Shown here: positions 34,966 through 42,979 of the stretch, piece by piece | Position numbering within the stretch: the stretch's first letter is position 1 | Layout of the letters: every line of letters begins with the position of its first letter | Source: Clostridium sp. UBA4548 | GTDB taxonomy: Bacteria; Bacillota; Clostridia; Clostridiales; Clostridiaceae | Assembly (NCBI RefSeq): GCF_002387895.1 | Contig: NZ_DGLI01000015.1 | Location: forward strand, 1 to 54,335 | Length of the DNA stretch: 54,335 bases | Reading direction: 5' to 3' | Made by a program: the position numbers and the translations under genes | Notes under the pieces: model-generated | What the model saw: only the letters and a program-made list of their open reading frames with translations | What the model was told of the DNA's origin: nothing | The model's database searches: none

Positions 34966-35619
34966 ATGAAAAAATTTAGAGAACCTGTTAGTGGATTTAC
35001 ACATTTATTTGGAGCAATTGTTTCTTTGGTAGGATTAATTGCTCTTTTGTACAAACAACTTACCTTAGGTAGATATACTAGTTTTAGCCTTGTATCTTCT
35101 ATGATTTTTGGATTAAGCCTAATATTTCTTTACACAGCAAGCTCAACTTATCATTTAGTTATTTCAAAAGAAGGGGTAATTAGATTTTTAAGAAAATTAG
35201 ATCATTCTATGATATTTGTTCTTATTGCTGGAACATACACCCCGATTTGCTTAATAGCTCTTCAGTCGTATTGGAGATGGGGAATTTTTTTCACAATTTG
35301 GGGCCTTGCTATTATGGGAATAATTTTTAAGTTGTTATGGATAGATTGTCCATCTTGGTTATCAGCAACATTATATGTAGGAATGGGGTGGCTTGCCATA
35401 GTTGCATTCTCTCCACTTTCAAAGGCTCTTGATCCAGCAGGGCTCTTGTATTTAGTGCTGGGAGGAATATTATATACCGTTGGTGCTGTAATATATTGCC
35501 TAGAGAAAAGAAACAAAAAAAGAACTTTCGGTGCTCATGAGATTTTTCATATATTTGTGTTGCTTGGAAGCTTAAGCCATTATTGGTTAGTATTTAGATA
35601 TATTATTACACTAGTGTAA
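34966..35619 (+). CDS. Hemolysin III family (PAQR-like) membrane protein
   Basis: A 217-aa protein with seven membrane helices. The family motifs are EPVSGFTHLFGA near the N-terminus, ASSTYH, LDHSMIFVLIAGTYTP and a late FGAHEIFHIFVLLGSLSHY; the conserved Ser, Asp and His residues form the PAQR metal site. Members include bacterial YqfA/hemolysin III; hydrolase or membrane-homeostasis roles are proposed. ATG 34966 is set by GGAGGT upstream, making the 33 bp before it non-coding. A TTGAAA/TATAAT pair (34873, 34894) is a possible promoter with a short 15-bp spacer. Confidence 0.92.
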   Translation: MKKFREPVSGFTHLFGAIVSLVGLIALLYKQLTLGRYTSFSLVSSMIFGLSLIFLYTASSTYHLVISKEGVIRFLRKLDHSMIFVLIAGTYTPICLIALQSYWRWGIFFTIWGLAIMGIIFKLLWIDCPSWLSATLYVGMGWLAIVAFSPLSKALDPAGLLYLVLGGILYTVGAVIYCLEKRNKKRTFGAHEIFHIFVLLGSLSHYWLVFRYIITLV

Positions 35620-35668
35620 AATTATTATAATAGAAACTTTGCTTTTATATAGTGTACTTAAATAAATA

Positions 35669-35713
35669 AAAACTTCTAAGATTTTATATTTATATTTGAA
35701 TCTTAGAAGTTTT
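35669..35713 (+). terminator. Terminator of the hemolysin III-like gene
   Basis: AAAACTTCTAAGATT (35669-35683) pairs perfectly with AATCTTAGAAGTTTT (35699-35713), ending in T residues. Confidence 0.88.
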
Positions 35714-35874
35714 TAGTGTAATATAATATAAAACATGTTGAAATATAATTGTAAATAGTGAATTTATTTATTGAAAATTATGGGGAAATCAATTATAATC
35801 ATCTATACAGTAGACTTTAGAATATTTATAATTTGTTAGGATTAATTATGGCATATTTTAACTAAGATATGTAC

Positions 35875-35896
35875 AGGCCTTTAATGGTCTTTTTTT
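35875..35896 (+). terminator. Possible small terminator in the Spo0E-gene leader
   Basis: AGGCC (35875-35879) can pair with GGTCT (35886-35890) before a run of T residues. The stem is only 5 bp with one wobble, so it is weak; it could attenuate the gene at 36068. Nothing else is recognisable in the 35714-36067 gap. Confidence 0.35.
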
Positions 35897-36067
35897 ATAA
35901 CCTTTTTTACAGAAGTAATAATAATTTTTAAGTAATAAATAATTAAAGTTAAATTAAAATGAAAAATCGGTTTTTTGGTAATAATTATATAAAATATGGA
36001 AACTCTATTTATAAACTAATTAAATCTTTATGTTAACAGTGAGTACTACAGTTATAGGAGGGCATAT

Positions 36068-36256
36068 ATGGGAAAGGTAGATGAGAGATTATTAGAGTTA
36101 GAAAAGCGAATAGAAGAGGTAAGAGAAATATTAAATGAAGCCTGTATAACTTCAGAAGATGACAAAAAAACACTTTTTATTAGTCAACTTTTAGATGACC
36201 TAATTGTAGAATACTTCAAAGTTGTGGAAGAAGATAAGATACTAAGATATAAATAA
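36068..36256 (+). CDS. Spo0E-like aspartyl-phosphate phosphatase
   Basis: A 62-aa two-helix protein with the Spo0E family signature SQLLDDLIVEY (consensus SQxLDxLI). Family members dephosphorylate Spo0A~P and so restrain entry into sporulation. The first helix (LLELEKRIEEVREILNEA) and the short linker agree with the family hairpin fold, and the length is normal. ATAGGAGGG precedes the ATG. It is a single gene with its own terminator, set near other sporulation genes. Confidence 0.88.
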   Translation: MGKVDERLLELEKRIEEVREILNEACITSEDDKKTLFISQLLDDLIVEYFKVVEEDKILRYK

Positions 36257-36273
36257 ATGATATATTTAAGTAA

Positions 36274-36307
36274 AACCGTATATCAATTTTAAATTTGATA
36301 TACGGTT
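36274..36307. terminator. Terminator between the Spo0E-like gene and gerW
   Basis: AACCGTATATCAA (36274-36286) pairs perfectly with TTGATATACGGTT (36295-36307) between convergent genes. Confidence 0.88.
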
Positions 36308-36319
36308 AATTTTTAAATT

Positions 36320-36811
36320 CTAGCTTTGTTGGTTAGAAGAATTTTGCTTGTCACTTGACATTCCTTGAGATTTAGTATTTTTAGAATCACCTTGCTGACC
36401 TTTTGATGAGCCTTGATTATTATTTTGATTCATCATTCCACCATTAGAAAAGCCTTGGCTTAAACTAGATATAGCATCTGGAAGTTTATTCATCAACTGT
36501 TCCATATTGTTTTTTTCATTAACAGGAAGCATTGATACTGAGTCATTTTCAATAACCATAACAGCATTAGTAGTAACTCTTGCACCTAACCCCATACCGT
36601 TAGTGGCATTATTTGCATTGTTAGAACTATTGTTTTGAACTTTAGTAGACATACCGGTGCTACCGTAGCCCATGGTTACTGACATAACTGGAACTAGGGT
36701 TTTGTTTTCTACTGAAAGGGGATTACCTAATACAGTATCAGTACTTACAAAATCGTGAAGATCTGTGAACAAGGTATCCATGTTATTTGTAAATGTTGTT
36801 TTTTCGTTCAT
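36320..36811 (-). CDS. gerW: GerW/YtfJ-family sporulation protein
   Basis: A 163-aa protein of the YtfJ/GerW family. LVPVMSVTMGYGSTG, MGLGARVTTNAVMVIENDSVSMLPV are the conserved core; the last 45 residues are Gln/Asn/Ser-rich and low complexity. In Bacillus, GerW is made in the forespore and is needed for full germination. AAAGGAGG overlaps the end of the DUF2953 gene 14 bp upstream, the same arrangement as ytfI-ytfJ. Confidence 0.93.
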   Translation of the reverse strand: MNEKTTFTNNMDTLFTDLHDFVSTDTVLGNPLSVENKTLVPVMSVTMGYGSTGMSTKVQNNSSNNANNATNGMGLGARVTTNAVMVIENDSVSMLPVNEKNNMEQLMNKLPDAISSLSQGFSNGGMMNQNNNQGSSKGQQGDSKNTKSQGMSSDKQNSSNQQS

Positions 36812-36825
36812 ATCAATATCCTCCT

Positions 36826-37383
36826 TTATTTTGCCCTTTGTAAAACAGAGTAATTTGACTCTTGTTTCCTAAAATTTAATACTTTCATTATTGTAGGGAT
36901 GGCATTAAAAAGAGCTGTTGCCGTTACCTTCCCATAATCATAATCAGGATTAAAATTTGCATTGTTATTTAGTTCAACAACCTTTGATGACTGAGCCACT
37001 AACTCAATGGCTCCAAAAATCATTCCTGTTATGGAAGGATCTATAAAACCATAGTAAGCATCAAGTTTTAAAAAAGTTGGGGTTAATACTTTTAAGAATT
37101 TTAAAGTATTGATAAAACTCTTATAATTTTTTTCTGCACTTTTGTTTATAATTTTAATTTTAAATAAATAAACATTAACATAAGTGGTATGATCATTCTT
37201 AGCTATAACGCATTTAAATATTGGATTCATCCAATGAATACTCAGATGAAATTTTGAGTACTCTTCAAGATCAAATCTAAAAAAGGCCTTTATTGGCACT
37301 AGTGTTAATAATACTAAAGTCATGACTAAAAAGGTAACGGTAATTAATATTAACAATACTAAAATGATAGTTAATATGTACAT
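36826..37383 (-). CDS. ytfI: DUF2953 protein (YtfI-like)
   Basis: A 185-aa protein with an N-terminal membrane helix (MYILTIILVLLILITVTFLVMTLVLL), then a DUF2953 domain ending ATALFNAIPTIMKVLNFRK. ATG 37383 follows TGGAGA at 7 nt; the longer frame to 37434 has no ribosome-binding site. It is the partner gene of gerW, as ytfI is of ytfJ in Bacillus, where the pair is forespore-expressed. The molecular function is unknown. Confidence 0.88.
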   Translation of the reverse strand: MYILTIILVLLILITVTFLVMTLVLLTLVPIKAFFRFDLEEYSKFHLSIHWMNPIFKCVIAKNDHTTYVNVYLFKIKIINKSAEKNYKSFINTLKFLKVLTPTFLKLDAYYGFIDPSITGMIFGAIELVAQSSKVVELNNNANFNPDYDYGKVTATALFNAIPTIMKVLNFRKQESNYSVLQRAK

Positions 37384-37434
37384 AATAACATCTCCAATGC
37401 TAATTGAAATGTGATAAGAAACATGCTTCATCAT

Positions 37435-37463
37435 TATTATGACACTGAATTAAAAAAGTATTA
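37435..37463 (-). promoter_or_regulatory. Possible forespore (SigG-like) promoter of ytfI-gerW
   Basis: On the minus strand CATAATA (37441-37435) fits the SigG -10 consensus, with TAATA (37463-37459) 17 bp upstream in place of the usual GNATR -35. The position, about 50 bp before the start, is right; the -35 has one mismatch. Confidence 0.4.
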
Positions 37464-37741
37464 GATGTAATTTCTAGGGAAAATCTCATTACTTATGAGA
37501 TTTGTAAATGCACTACTTAATTACATAATGCTAGGATAAATCGATTTTTTTAAAGCCATTAAAAAGATAAGTTTAATTTATTTAACTATCATTGAAAAAT
37601 TATTTGCATATCAATAAACATAACACTTAATTGGAGTATTTAAATCAAGTTTGACAGGAAACTAAAGTTGTTGGTATTTTTTTTATTAATTTACATTGGC
37701 TTTGTTGTTACAAAGCTTTAATCTAGCACACTTTTCTGCAT

Positions 37742-37776
37742 AAAAAAGATCCACCTTACACAGGTAGATCTTTTTT
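37742..37776 (-). terminator. Terminator of the purine permease gene
   Basis: AAAAAAGATCCACCT pairs with AGGTAGATCTTTTTT (37762-37776) with one mismatch and has T runs on both strands. The rest of 37464-37783 shows nothing recognisable. Confidence 0.85.
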
Positions 37777-37783
37777 GTGATTT

Positions 37784-39079
37784 TTAATGTATGAAAAATT
37801 TTAATAAGAATAATCCGCTAATAACATAGGTAGCAAAGGATATTTCCTTAAACTTACCTGTAGCAACTTTTATTATAACGTAAGAAATCATTCCAAAGGC
37901 AATTCCGTCTGCAATACTATAAGTCACTGGCATTATTATTAAAGTAATGAATGCAGGGATAGCTTCAGAAAAGTTAACTAAATCTATATCTTTTATTGGT
38001 TCAAGCATAAATAATCCAACTAATACTAAAGCTGGTGAAGTTGCTGGAGAGGGAATCATTAAAAATAATGGTGATAAAAATAATGCAATAATAAACATTA
38101 TTGAGGTAGATACTGCTGTAAGACCAGTTCTGCCACCTTCAGCCACTCCAGAAGCGCTTTCCACATATGCAGTTAGAGCACTAGTTCCTAAGCAAGCACC
38201 AACTGTAGTTCCAATTGCATCAGCAAGTAAAGCTTGTTTTGCTCTCGGTACATTTCCATTAACATCTAACATATTAGCCTTAGTTGCTACACCTACAAGA
38301 GTTCCTATAGTATCAAACATATCCATAAACAAAAGTGTGAATAAGACAACTGCCATATCTAAAGTAAATACATGAGTCCATTCAAAGTTAAAGAATGTAG
38401 GTGCAACAGATGGAGGCATACTTAAAATACTTTTTGGTATTTGAGTAATTCCCATTGGGATTCCAATAAGTGTAGTTGCAATAATGCCGATAAGTAGGGC
38501 ACCTTTAACTTTTCTAGCAACTAGAATACTAGTTAAAATAATTCCAATGATAGCTAATATTGTATAAGGATCCTTCAAGTTTCCAAGGGCAAGAAGAGCA
38601 CCGCCTTCAGGATGAACAACTATATGTGCATTATCTAGTCCAAGAATAGCAATAAATAGTCCTATTCCTACAGAGATTGCTCTTTTGATATTTAGGGGAA
38701 GACTATTTATAATAGCTTCACGAACATTAAATACAGTTAGAAGTATAAAAATTAATCCTTCTAAAAACACAGCAGTCATAGCAAATTGCCAAGAATATCC
38801 CATTACTTTACATACAGTAAAGGCAAGAAAAGCGTTAAGGCCCATTCCAGGTGCAGCAGCAAAGGGAAGTTTTGCATAAATTCCTATTAGTAAAGTTGCA
38901 ACTATTGATGAAATGGCTGTTGCAGTAAATACTGCTCCAAAATCCATACCAGCTTGAGATAAAATACTTGGATTTACTACTAGTATGTAAGCCATAGTCA
39001 TAAAAGTAGTTATACCTGCTAATACTTCAGTTTTAAAAGTAGTATTATTTTCTTTTAATTTAAAATATGATTCAAACAT
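37784..39079 (-). CDS. NCS2-family purine permease (AzgA/PbuG group)
   Basis: A 431-aa inner-membrane nucleobase permease. The first residues MFESYFKLKENNTTFKTEVLAGITTFMTMAYILVVNP and the substrate-site block AAPGMGLNAFLAFTV are characteristic of AzgA-like hypoxanthine/guanine/adenine carriers; GTSALTAYVESASGVAEGGRTGL is the second conserved motif. About 13 hydrophobic segments are seen. AAAGGAGA precedes the ATG. No purine riboswitch is visible in the 237 bp upstream. Confidence 0.94.
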   Translation of the reverse strand: MFESYFKLKENNTTFKTEVLAGITTFMTMAYILVVNPSILSQAGMDFGAVFTATAISSIVATLLIGIYAKLPFAAAPGMGLNAFLAFTVCKVMGYSWQFAMTAVFLEGLIFILLTVFNVREAIINSLPLNIKRAISVGIGLFIAILGLDNAHIVVHPEGGALLALGNLKDPYTILAIIGIILTSILVARKVKGALLIGIIATTLIGIPMGITQIPKSILSMPPSVAPTFFNFEWTHVFTLDMAVVLFTLLFMDMFDTIGTLVGVATKANMLDVNGNVPRAKQALLADAIGTTVGACLGTSALTAYVESASGVAEGGRTGLTAVSTSIMFIIALFLSPLFLMIPSPATSPALVLVGLFMLEPIKDIDLVNFSEAIPAFITLIIMPVTYSIADGIAFGMISYVIIKVATGKFKEISFATYVISGLFLLKFFIH

Positions 39080-39254
39080 TTTCTAGTCTCCTTTTATGAG
39101 TTATGAAATTCAGTTATTACCATTGTCTATATTATCAAAAACCGTAAAGTTAATCAAGAGAGAATACGAACAATTTCGATAAAATTCTACAAAATGTTTT
39201 GCGATTTTTTTATTAATAAGGTTATTTAATAAAAAAATTAATTATATAAATAGT

Positions 39255-39284
39255 TTTGTATTTATGCAATTAAAATATTATAAT
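39255..39284 (+). promoter_or_regulatory. Promoter of the sigma-54 activator with overlapping operator-like site
   Basis: TTGTAT (39256-39261) and TATAAT (39279-39284) are 17 bp apart. The -35 lies in TTTGTA-TTTA-TGCAAT (39255-39270), a degenerate copy of the TTTGCA-N4-TGCAAA palindromes found after this gene, so the activator may repress its own promoter. Confidence 0.55.
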
Positions 39285-39316
39285 AAAATAAATAAAAGGT
39301 TAGGAGGATAAGGATT

Positions 39317-41227
39317 GTGGCATTAGATAGTATTAAGGATTCGGTACAAGAGGTGGCTGAAGCTATTTCTGCAGTGCTTCATGTAGATGTTACCATAATT
39401 GATAATAGGTTTAAAAGAATCGCTGCCACGGGAGATTATAAGAAGCTTATAGGAAGTAAAATTCCATCGAAATGTTTATTTGAATATATATTGAAGGAGA
39501 AGAAACCTCTTTACATAAAAAGAAATCCCACAAGAGAGGATGAATACTTACCAGATTTAGTATGTAATACCTGCGAGGCAAAGGATACATGTACAGAATT
39601 TGCTACGGTAGGTTATCCCATAATGAAGAATGAGGAAGTTGTTGGAATAATAGGAATAAATGTTTTTGATGAAAAACAATGTGATATTATCTCAAAAGAC
39701 TTTAATTCCATGATAGTATTTTTGAATAAATTAAGTACTTTATTAGTAGGCAATATAGTTTACAAGGACACTATTAAAAATTTAGAAATTCAAAAGGAAG
39801 AAACAAATCATATTATTGATAGTTTAAATGATGGAATTTTATGTATTGATAACAACGGATTTGTAAAGTATTTAAATAGAAAAGGTGAAAAACTTTTAGA
39901 TGTATCTGAGGTGTCAATAAGGAATAATCATGTTAATACTGTACTTCCTGACTTAAATGTAGGGCTACTTGGAAGAGAATTTAAAGGAAAGACATTTAAT
40001 TTTCATAGTAAAAAGCAAAGCTTTTTAGTGAAAAGTAGCCCAATCATTTGGAGTGGAGAGAGAGTTAGTAATATAGTTCAATTTAATAAAAAAAGCGATG
40101 AGGTTAGAGCAGCTTATAAATTGCTAGGTGGTAGCAACATTGTGAGATTTGAGGATATTATTGGAGAGAGTAATAGCATTAAAAATGTAAAAGTAATGGC
40201 TAAAAGTATTGCCAAAACTGATTCAACGGTAATCTTAAGAGGTGAAAGTGGAACTGGTAAGGAACTTTTTGCAAGATCTATTCATTATGAAAGTCATAGA
40301 GAAGAAGCCCCTTTTATAGCAGTAAACTGTGCATCCATTCCAGATAACCTACTAGAAAGTGAGTTTTTTGGATATGAAGGTGGAGCTTTTTCAGGGGCTA
40401 GAAGAGAAGGTCAAATTGGAAAGTTTGAATTGGCTAGTGGAGGAACCATATTTTTGGATGAAATAGGAGATCTTCCTTTACATCTTCAACCTAAAATTCT
40501 TAGAGTGCTTCAGGAGCATAGCTTTAGAAAAATTGGTGGAAAAGAAGAGATATACGTAGATGTAAGGGTAATTGCAGCAACGAATAAAAACTTAGAGGCA
40601 ATGGTGAAAAATGGTGAGTTTCGAGAAGATTTATACTATAGATTAAACGTAATACCTATATACCTTCCAAGCCTTAAGGAAAGAGGAGAAGATATCTTTT
40701 TATTAAGCAAATACCTACTTAGCAAGTTTTGTTGTAGATTTAATATGAAAGCTAAGCAAATCTCACAGGAAGTTAAAGAAATTTTTAACACTTACTCTTG
40801 GCCAGGAAATATTAGAGAGTTAGAAAATGTAATTGAATATGCTGTTAATATTGCCAAAGAAGAGGTCATAGGCATCAAGAGTTTACCAGTAAACTTTATT
40901 AATAAAAAAAGATATTTACTAGAAGAAATAAATACTGATTCAATAAATCTTAGTAATTCAATGAATAATCTTCAAAAAGTAGAAAGGAATTTAAGCTTAG
41001 AAAGAGTCATTGAAACTAATATTAATGTAGTAGGCAACAATATTGGGTTAGAAGAAATAAAAAGTAAGGGGCTAAAATCCACGGTAGAAGAATTCGAAAA
41101 AAATATTTTAGTAGAAATGATTAATACTTATGGAAATCATAGCGAGGGAAAAAATAAAATAATAGAAGCTTTAGGTATAGATTTATCTACTTTATATAGA
41201 AAACTGAAAAAGCATAATTTGCAGTAA
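39317..41227 (+). CDS. cdsR: Sigma-54-dependent transcriptional activator (CdsR-like)
   Basis: A 636-aa enhancer-binding protein. The N-terminal GAF-like sensor (about 1-145) has a CxxCx5C cluster at Cys83, Cys86 and Cys92. A PAS domain (about 155-260) follows. The AAA+ domain (about 275-510) has GESGTGKE near 308, a GAFSGA loop (GAFTGA variant) near 356 and GGTIFLDEIGDL. The C-terminus is a Fis-type helix-turn-helix ending STLYRKLKKH. The start is GTG after AGGAGGA. The desulfidase gene downstream has a -24/-12 promoter and palindromic sites between, matching the known CdsR-CdsB pairing in clostridia; the symbol is inferred from that context. Confidence 0.88.
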   Translation: MALDSIKDSVQEVAEAISAVLHVDVTIIDNRFKRIAATGDYKKLIGSKIPSKCLFEYILKEKKPLYIKRNPTREDEYLPDLVCNTCEAKDTCTEFATVGYPIMKNEEVVGIIGINVFDEKQCDIISKDFNSMIVFLNKLSTLLVGNIVYKDTIKNLEIQKEETNHIIDSLNDGILCIDNNGFVKYLNRKGEKLLDVSEVSIRNNHVNTVLPDLNVGLLGREFKGKTFNFHSKKQSFLVKSSPIIWSGERVSNIVQFNKKSDEVRAAYKLLGGSNIVRFEDIIGESNSIKNVKVMAKSIAKTDSTVILRGESGTGKELFARSIHYESHREEAPFIAVNCASIPDNLLESEFFGYEGGAFSGARREGQIGKFELASGGTIFLDEIGDLPLHLQPKILRVLQEHSFRKIGGKEEIYVDVRVIAATNKNLEAMVKNGEFREDLYYRLNVIPIYLPSLKERGEDIFLLSKYLLSKFCCRFNMKAKQISQEVKEIFNTYSWPGNIRELENVIEYAVNIAKEEVIGIKSLPVNFINKKRYLLEEINTDSINLSNSMNNLQKVERNLSLERVIETNINVVGNNIGLEEIKSKGLKSTVEEFEKNILVEMINTYGNHSEGKNKIIEALGIDLSTLYRKLKKHNLQ

Positions 41228-41234
41228 TGCGAAA
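41218..41234. promoter_or_regulatory. Upstream activating site 1 (imperfect)
   Basis: TTTGCA-GTAA-TGCGAAA overlaps the last codons of the activator gene and is one base off the palindrome seen in the next two sites. Confidence 0.5.
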
Positions 41235-41236
41235 AA

Positions 41237-41252
41237 TTTGCATTACTGCAAA
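41237..41252. promoter_or_regulatory. Upstream activating site 2
   Basis: TTTGCA-TTAC-TGCAAA is a perfect 6-4-6 palindrome starting 19 bp after the start of site 1. It is a probable binding site for the sigma-54 activator encoded just upstream. Confidence 0.7.
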
Positions 41253-41319
41253 TAAATAAAGGTAATTTGAACTAGATTTAGATATAATTTTATTATAAAT
41301 TCTAAATTTAGTTTATTTT

Positions 41320-41335
41320 TTTGCACTATTGCAAA
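41320..41335. promoter_or_regulatory. Upstream activating site 3
   Basis: TTTGCA-CTAT-TGCAAA is a second perfect 6-4-6 palindrome with the same half-sites, about 180 bp upstream of the -24/-12 promoter, a normal enhancer distance. Confidence 0.7.
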
Positions 41336-41500
41336 AAAATGAATAAAAAATGTAAATTAATATTATTAAAGAATACAGTTAAAATTAATTACTATAAAAT
41401 AACCTAAGATTAGGAAGGTATTTGTAAAAAATCTATTAATATTCCTTGAATTTTTGTTATGTTATGAAAAAATAATGAAAAAACCACTATATGTTCTTTA

Positions 41501-41517
41501 TTGGCATGATTATTGCT
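41501..41517 (+). promoter_or_regulatory. Sigma-54 (-24/-12) promoter of cdsB
   Basis: TTGGCATGATTATTGCT fits the sigma-54 consensus TTGGCAC-N5-TTGCW, with GG and GC exactly 10 bp apart. It lies about 105 bp before the cdsB start codon. Confidence 0.85.
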
Positions 41518-41622
41518 ATATAAATAATTGAGTACTTTGAATATATACGGAAGTATTTTTATTTTAAAAGGTTGAAACCTTTCAATCATAATTTAACTAT
41601 TATTATTCGAGGAGTGGTAGAC

Positions 41623-42915
41623 GTGAGTATTTTAAATAAAGAAGATGTAATACAACAATTATTAGAAATTGTTAAAAATGAAACAAAACCAGCAGTTGGT
41701 TGTACTGAACCTGTAGCAGTTGCACTAACTGTGGCTACAGCTAGAAAATACTTTAAAGGTGATGTTGTAAAGATTGATTTAAAGGTGAGCAGAAATATAT
41801 ATAAAAATGGCAAATCCGTTACTATTCCCAACACAGCGGAATGTGGAGTACATATGGCAGCAGCGTTAGGAGAAATCTGTGGAGATAGTGATGCTGGACT
41901 AATGGTATTTAAAAATGTGAATCAGGATCATGTAATTAAGGCCAAAGCCCTTATAGAAAACCAGATGGTAAGTGTTACTCCTGTTAGTGATGAAGATGCA
42001 GTTTTTGTACAGGTTACTATGCTAGGACATGAAGAAGAAGTTATAGTTACATTAAGGGGATCCCACACAAATATTGATCAGGTGGTAGTAAATGGAAAGA
42101 TGATTTTTAAGGAGGAATTGGTTAAGGTTAACACAGAAAGCTATAGCTTTTTCAAAGCATTAACTTTAAAGGATCTAAGAATAATTGCTGAAGAAATTCC
42201 AAGTGAAAAGTTAGCATTTATAGATGAAGGAATAATTATGAATAAAGAAGCTGCTTATGAAGGGTTAAAAAGAAATAATGGACTTCATTGGGGAGCATCT
42301 CTTTTAAAACTTCAAGATCAGGGTAAAATAGGAAAGGATTCCGCTACTACGGCAAGGATTCTAACAGCGGCAGGATCTGATTTAAGAATGGGTGGAGGAA
42401 TTTGTCCAATAATGACTAGTGGTGGAAGTGGAAATCAAGGATTATGTGTAATTCTACCTATCATGGTAGTGGCAGAAGACCTTGGTTTAGATAAAGATAC
42501 CCTTAGAAGAGCTGTTTTTTTAGGTCATGCAGTTAATAATTTTGTTAAGAAGTATACAGGAAAATTATCAGCTATATGTGGATGTGCCATTGCAGCAGGC
42601 ATAGGTGCAGGCGCTGGAGTTTCCTGGCTTTTAGGAGGAAAAGACAAAGAAATTCAGGGAACTATCCACAATATGCTAGCAAATCTTACGGGAATGGTAT
42701 GTGATGGAGCTAAGGAAAGTTGTGCTATTAAGTTGTCAACATCAGCAGCGGAGGCAATTATTTGTGCTTACCTAGCACAAAGTGGGACTATTGTTCCAAC
42801 TAAAACAGGAATTATTGGCAATACTGCAGAGGAAACCATAGAAAACTTAGGATTACTTTGTAGAGATGGTTTTAGTAGGGCAGATGATGTGATGATAGCT
42901 ATAGCTTGCGAATAA
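41623..42915 (+). CDS. cdsB: L-cysteine desulfidase (UPF0597/YhaM family)
   Basis: A 430-aa iron-sulfur enzyme of the CyuA/YhaM/CdsB family that breaks L-cysteine into pyruvate, ammonia and sulfide. Conserved blocks are KPAVGCTEPVAVAL (Cys27), NTAECGVHMAAALG, CGCAIAAGIGAGAG and MVCDGAKESCAIKL; their cysteines are expected to hold the cluster. The start is GTG 41623 with CGAGGAG 8 nt upstream, so the longer frame from 41572 is leader. Expression should need sigma-54 and the adjacent activator. A related serine dehydratase activity cannot be excluded. Confidence 0.92.
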   Translation: MSILNKEDVIQQLLEIVKNETKPAVGCTEPVAVALTVATARKYFKGDVVKIDLKVSRNIYKNGKSVTIPNTAECGVHMAAALGEICGDSDAGLMVFKNVNQDHVIKAKALIENQMVSVTPVSDEDAVFVQVTMLGHEEEVIVTLRGSHTNIDQVVVNGKMIFKEELVKVNTESYSFFKALTLKDLRIIAEEIPSEKLAFIDEGIIMNKEAAYEGLKRNNGLHWGASLLKLQDQGKIGKDSATTARILTAAGSDLRMGGGICPIMTSGGSGNQGLCVILPIMVVAEDLGLDKDTLRRAVFLGHAVNNFVKKYTGKLSAICGCAIAAGIGAGAGVSWLLGGKDKEIQGTIHNMLANLTGMVCDGAKESCAIKLSTSAAEAIICAYLAQSGTIVPTKTGIIGNTAEETIENLGLLCRDGFSRADDVMIAIACE

Positions 42916-42936
42916 TATTTTTACTGTAAAAAGATA

Positions 42937-42976
42937 AAAGAGGTTTTCTATGGTTTAGCACATAGAAAACCTCTTT
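42937..42976. terminator. Terminator between cdsB and the PAP2-like gene
   Basis: A perfect 16-bp stem (42937-42952 with 42961-42976) and 8-nt loop between convergent genes. Confidence 0.9.
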
Positions 42977-42979
42977 ACA

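Noticed and set aside
37947..38375. 142-aa ORF opposite the purine permease gene
   Set aside because: An antisense frame of a clear permease gene; composition reflects the complementary strand.
39080..39254. Possible purine riboswitch before the NCS2 permease
   Set aside because: None of the conserved purine-aptamer loop sequences are present in the upstream region.
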